22,845 bases of DNA from Nitrospirae bacterium CG2_30_53_67. GTDB taxonomy: Bacteria; CG2-30-53-67. Each line of letters opens with the position of its first letter. Position 1 is the first letter of the stretch. Under the pieces are notes generated by a model that ran no database searches, had not been told where the DNA came from, and saw nothing but the letters and a program-made list of their open reading frames with translations. A program made the translations under genes and the position numbers. The stretch lies in assembly GCA_001873285.1 (NCBI GenBank), contig MNYV01000101.1:1-22845 (forward strand). The letters are read 5' to 3'. This document shows, piece after piece, positions 22,454 to 22,845 of the stretch.

Positions 22454-22845
22454 CCCTCCCCCTCCTTTGCAGCCTGCTGAATCGCTTTGAGACCTTCCGA
22501 ATCTTCAAGGTTGATGATCCGGGCGCCGGGCTGGATCCTGCTGATCAAGTTGCCGAGCACTTTACCGGGTCCAAGTTCAATGAAGGTCTTCACCCCGAGG
22601 GACGCCATCTCCCGGATACTCTGTTCCCACCGCAAGAGAGATACAAGCTGCTTGATCAATTCCTCCCTGATCTCCTCCGCCGTGCGGATCGTCTTGCCCT
22701 CCACGTTGTTCACGAGCGGAACCGAGAGATCCCTGATGGGGATTCCTTCCATGGCCTCTTTCAAACGCGGGCAGACCGGTTCCATGAGAGGGGAATGGGA
22801 TGGGACGCTCACGGGAAGGAGCATTACCCTTTTTGCGCCTCGCTC
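22450..22845 (-). CDS. fabD: Malonyl-CoA:ACP transacylase, C-terminal part
   Basis: The gene enters from the right edge, so only the last 131 codons are visible. The block RVMLLPVSVPSHSPLM contains the catalytic His of the Ser-His pair of FabD; the nucleophile Ser lies outside the window. Later marks are PLVNNVEGK, LIKQLVSLLRWEQSIREM and TFIELGPGKVLGNLISRI. The enzyme loads malonate onto ACP. It overlaps fabG by four bases. Confidence 0.95.
   Translation of the reverse strand, partial: ERGAKRVMLLPVSVPSHSPLMEPVCPRLKEAMEGIPIRDLSVPLVNNVEGKTIRTAEEIREELIKQLVSLLRWEQSIREMASLGVKTFIELGPGKVLGNLISRIQPGARIINLEDSEGLKAIQQAAKEGEG

Overview
The window (about 55% GC by eye) reads as a stretch of chromosome from a Gram-negative bacterium, either a deltaproteobacterium in the broad sense (Geobacter or Desulfuromonas-like) or a neighbouring lineage such as Nitrospirota. 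This is inferred from gene order: lptC-lptA-lptB-rpoN-hpf-ptsN-hprK-rapZ followed by mannose-type PTS genes and ptsH-ptsI is, from general knowledge, typical of those groups, and the lpt genes imply an LPS outer membrane. All protein genes except one (2077-2805) are on the minus strand, so the biology reads from the right end to the left.

In transcription order: (1) 22845-19625, fatty acid synthesis and RNase III: fabD (cut by the window edge), fabG, a palindromic repeat, acpP, an unrecognised 56-codon gene, fabF and rnc. (2) 18888-16276, a 161-bp MITE-like element, an M20 amidohydrolase, another palindromic repeat, a CvpA-family membrane protein and a secreted TPR protein. (3) 16290-15246, a REP-associated tyrosine transposase (RAYT) element with 17-bp perfect inverted ends. 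It replaced the 3' end of the TPR gene and abuts the 5' end of an SLH-domain gene. (4) 15257-3033, envelope, sigma-54 and PTS genes: SLH-like protein, lptC, lptA, lptB, rpoN, hpf, ptsN, hprK, rapZ, mannose-family IIA, a repeat, IIB, IIC, IID, HPr and Enzyme I. (5) 3023-1, a palindromic repeat, a plus-strand TPR membrane protein, a second MITE-like copy, tRNA-Pro(GGG) with a clear promoter and an abutting hairpin, then surE, pcm and the start of a DedA/YqaA-like gene.

The PTS genes form a complete phosphorelay from PEP to EI, HPr, IIA and IIB, with IIC and IID in the membrane. HprK and the IIANtr-type protein PtsN sit beside RpoN and RapZ, and no sugar-catabolic gene is visible nearby, so a regulatory role is likely. 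HprK carries Ser where the family has a catalytic His.

No unknown multi-gene system is evident. The most unusual content is repetitive DNA: four copies of a 210-287-bp palindromic repeat, each 0-10 nt beyond the stop codon of a minus-strand gene and all in one orientation; a nested 71-bp module in two of them; a pair of 160-bp inverted-end elements flanked by CTAAG; and the RAYT element. Small unrecognised ORFs between acpP and fabF and between fabF and rnc also merit attention.
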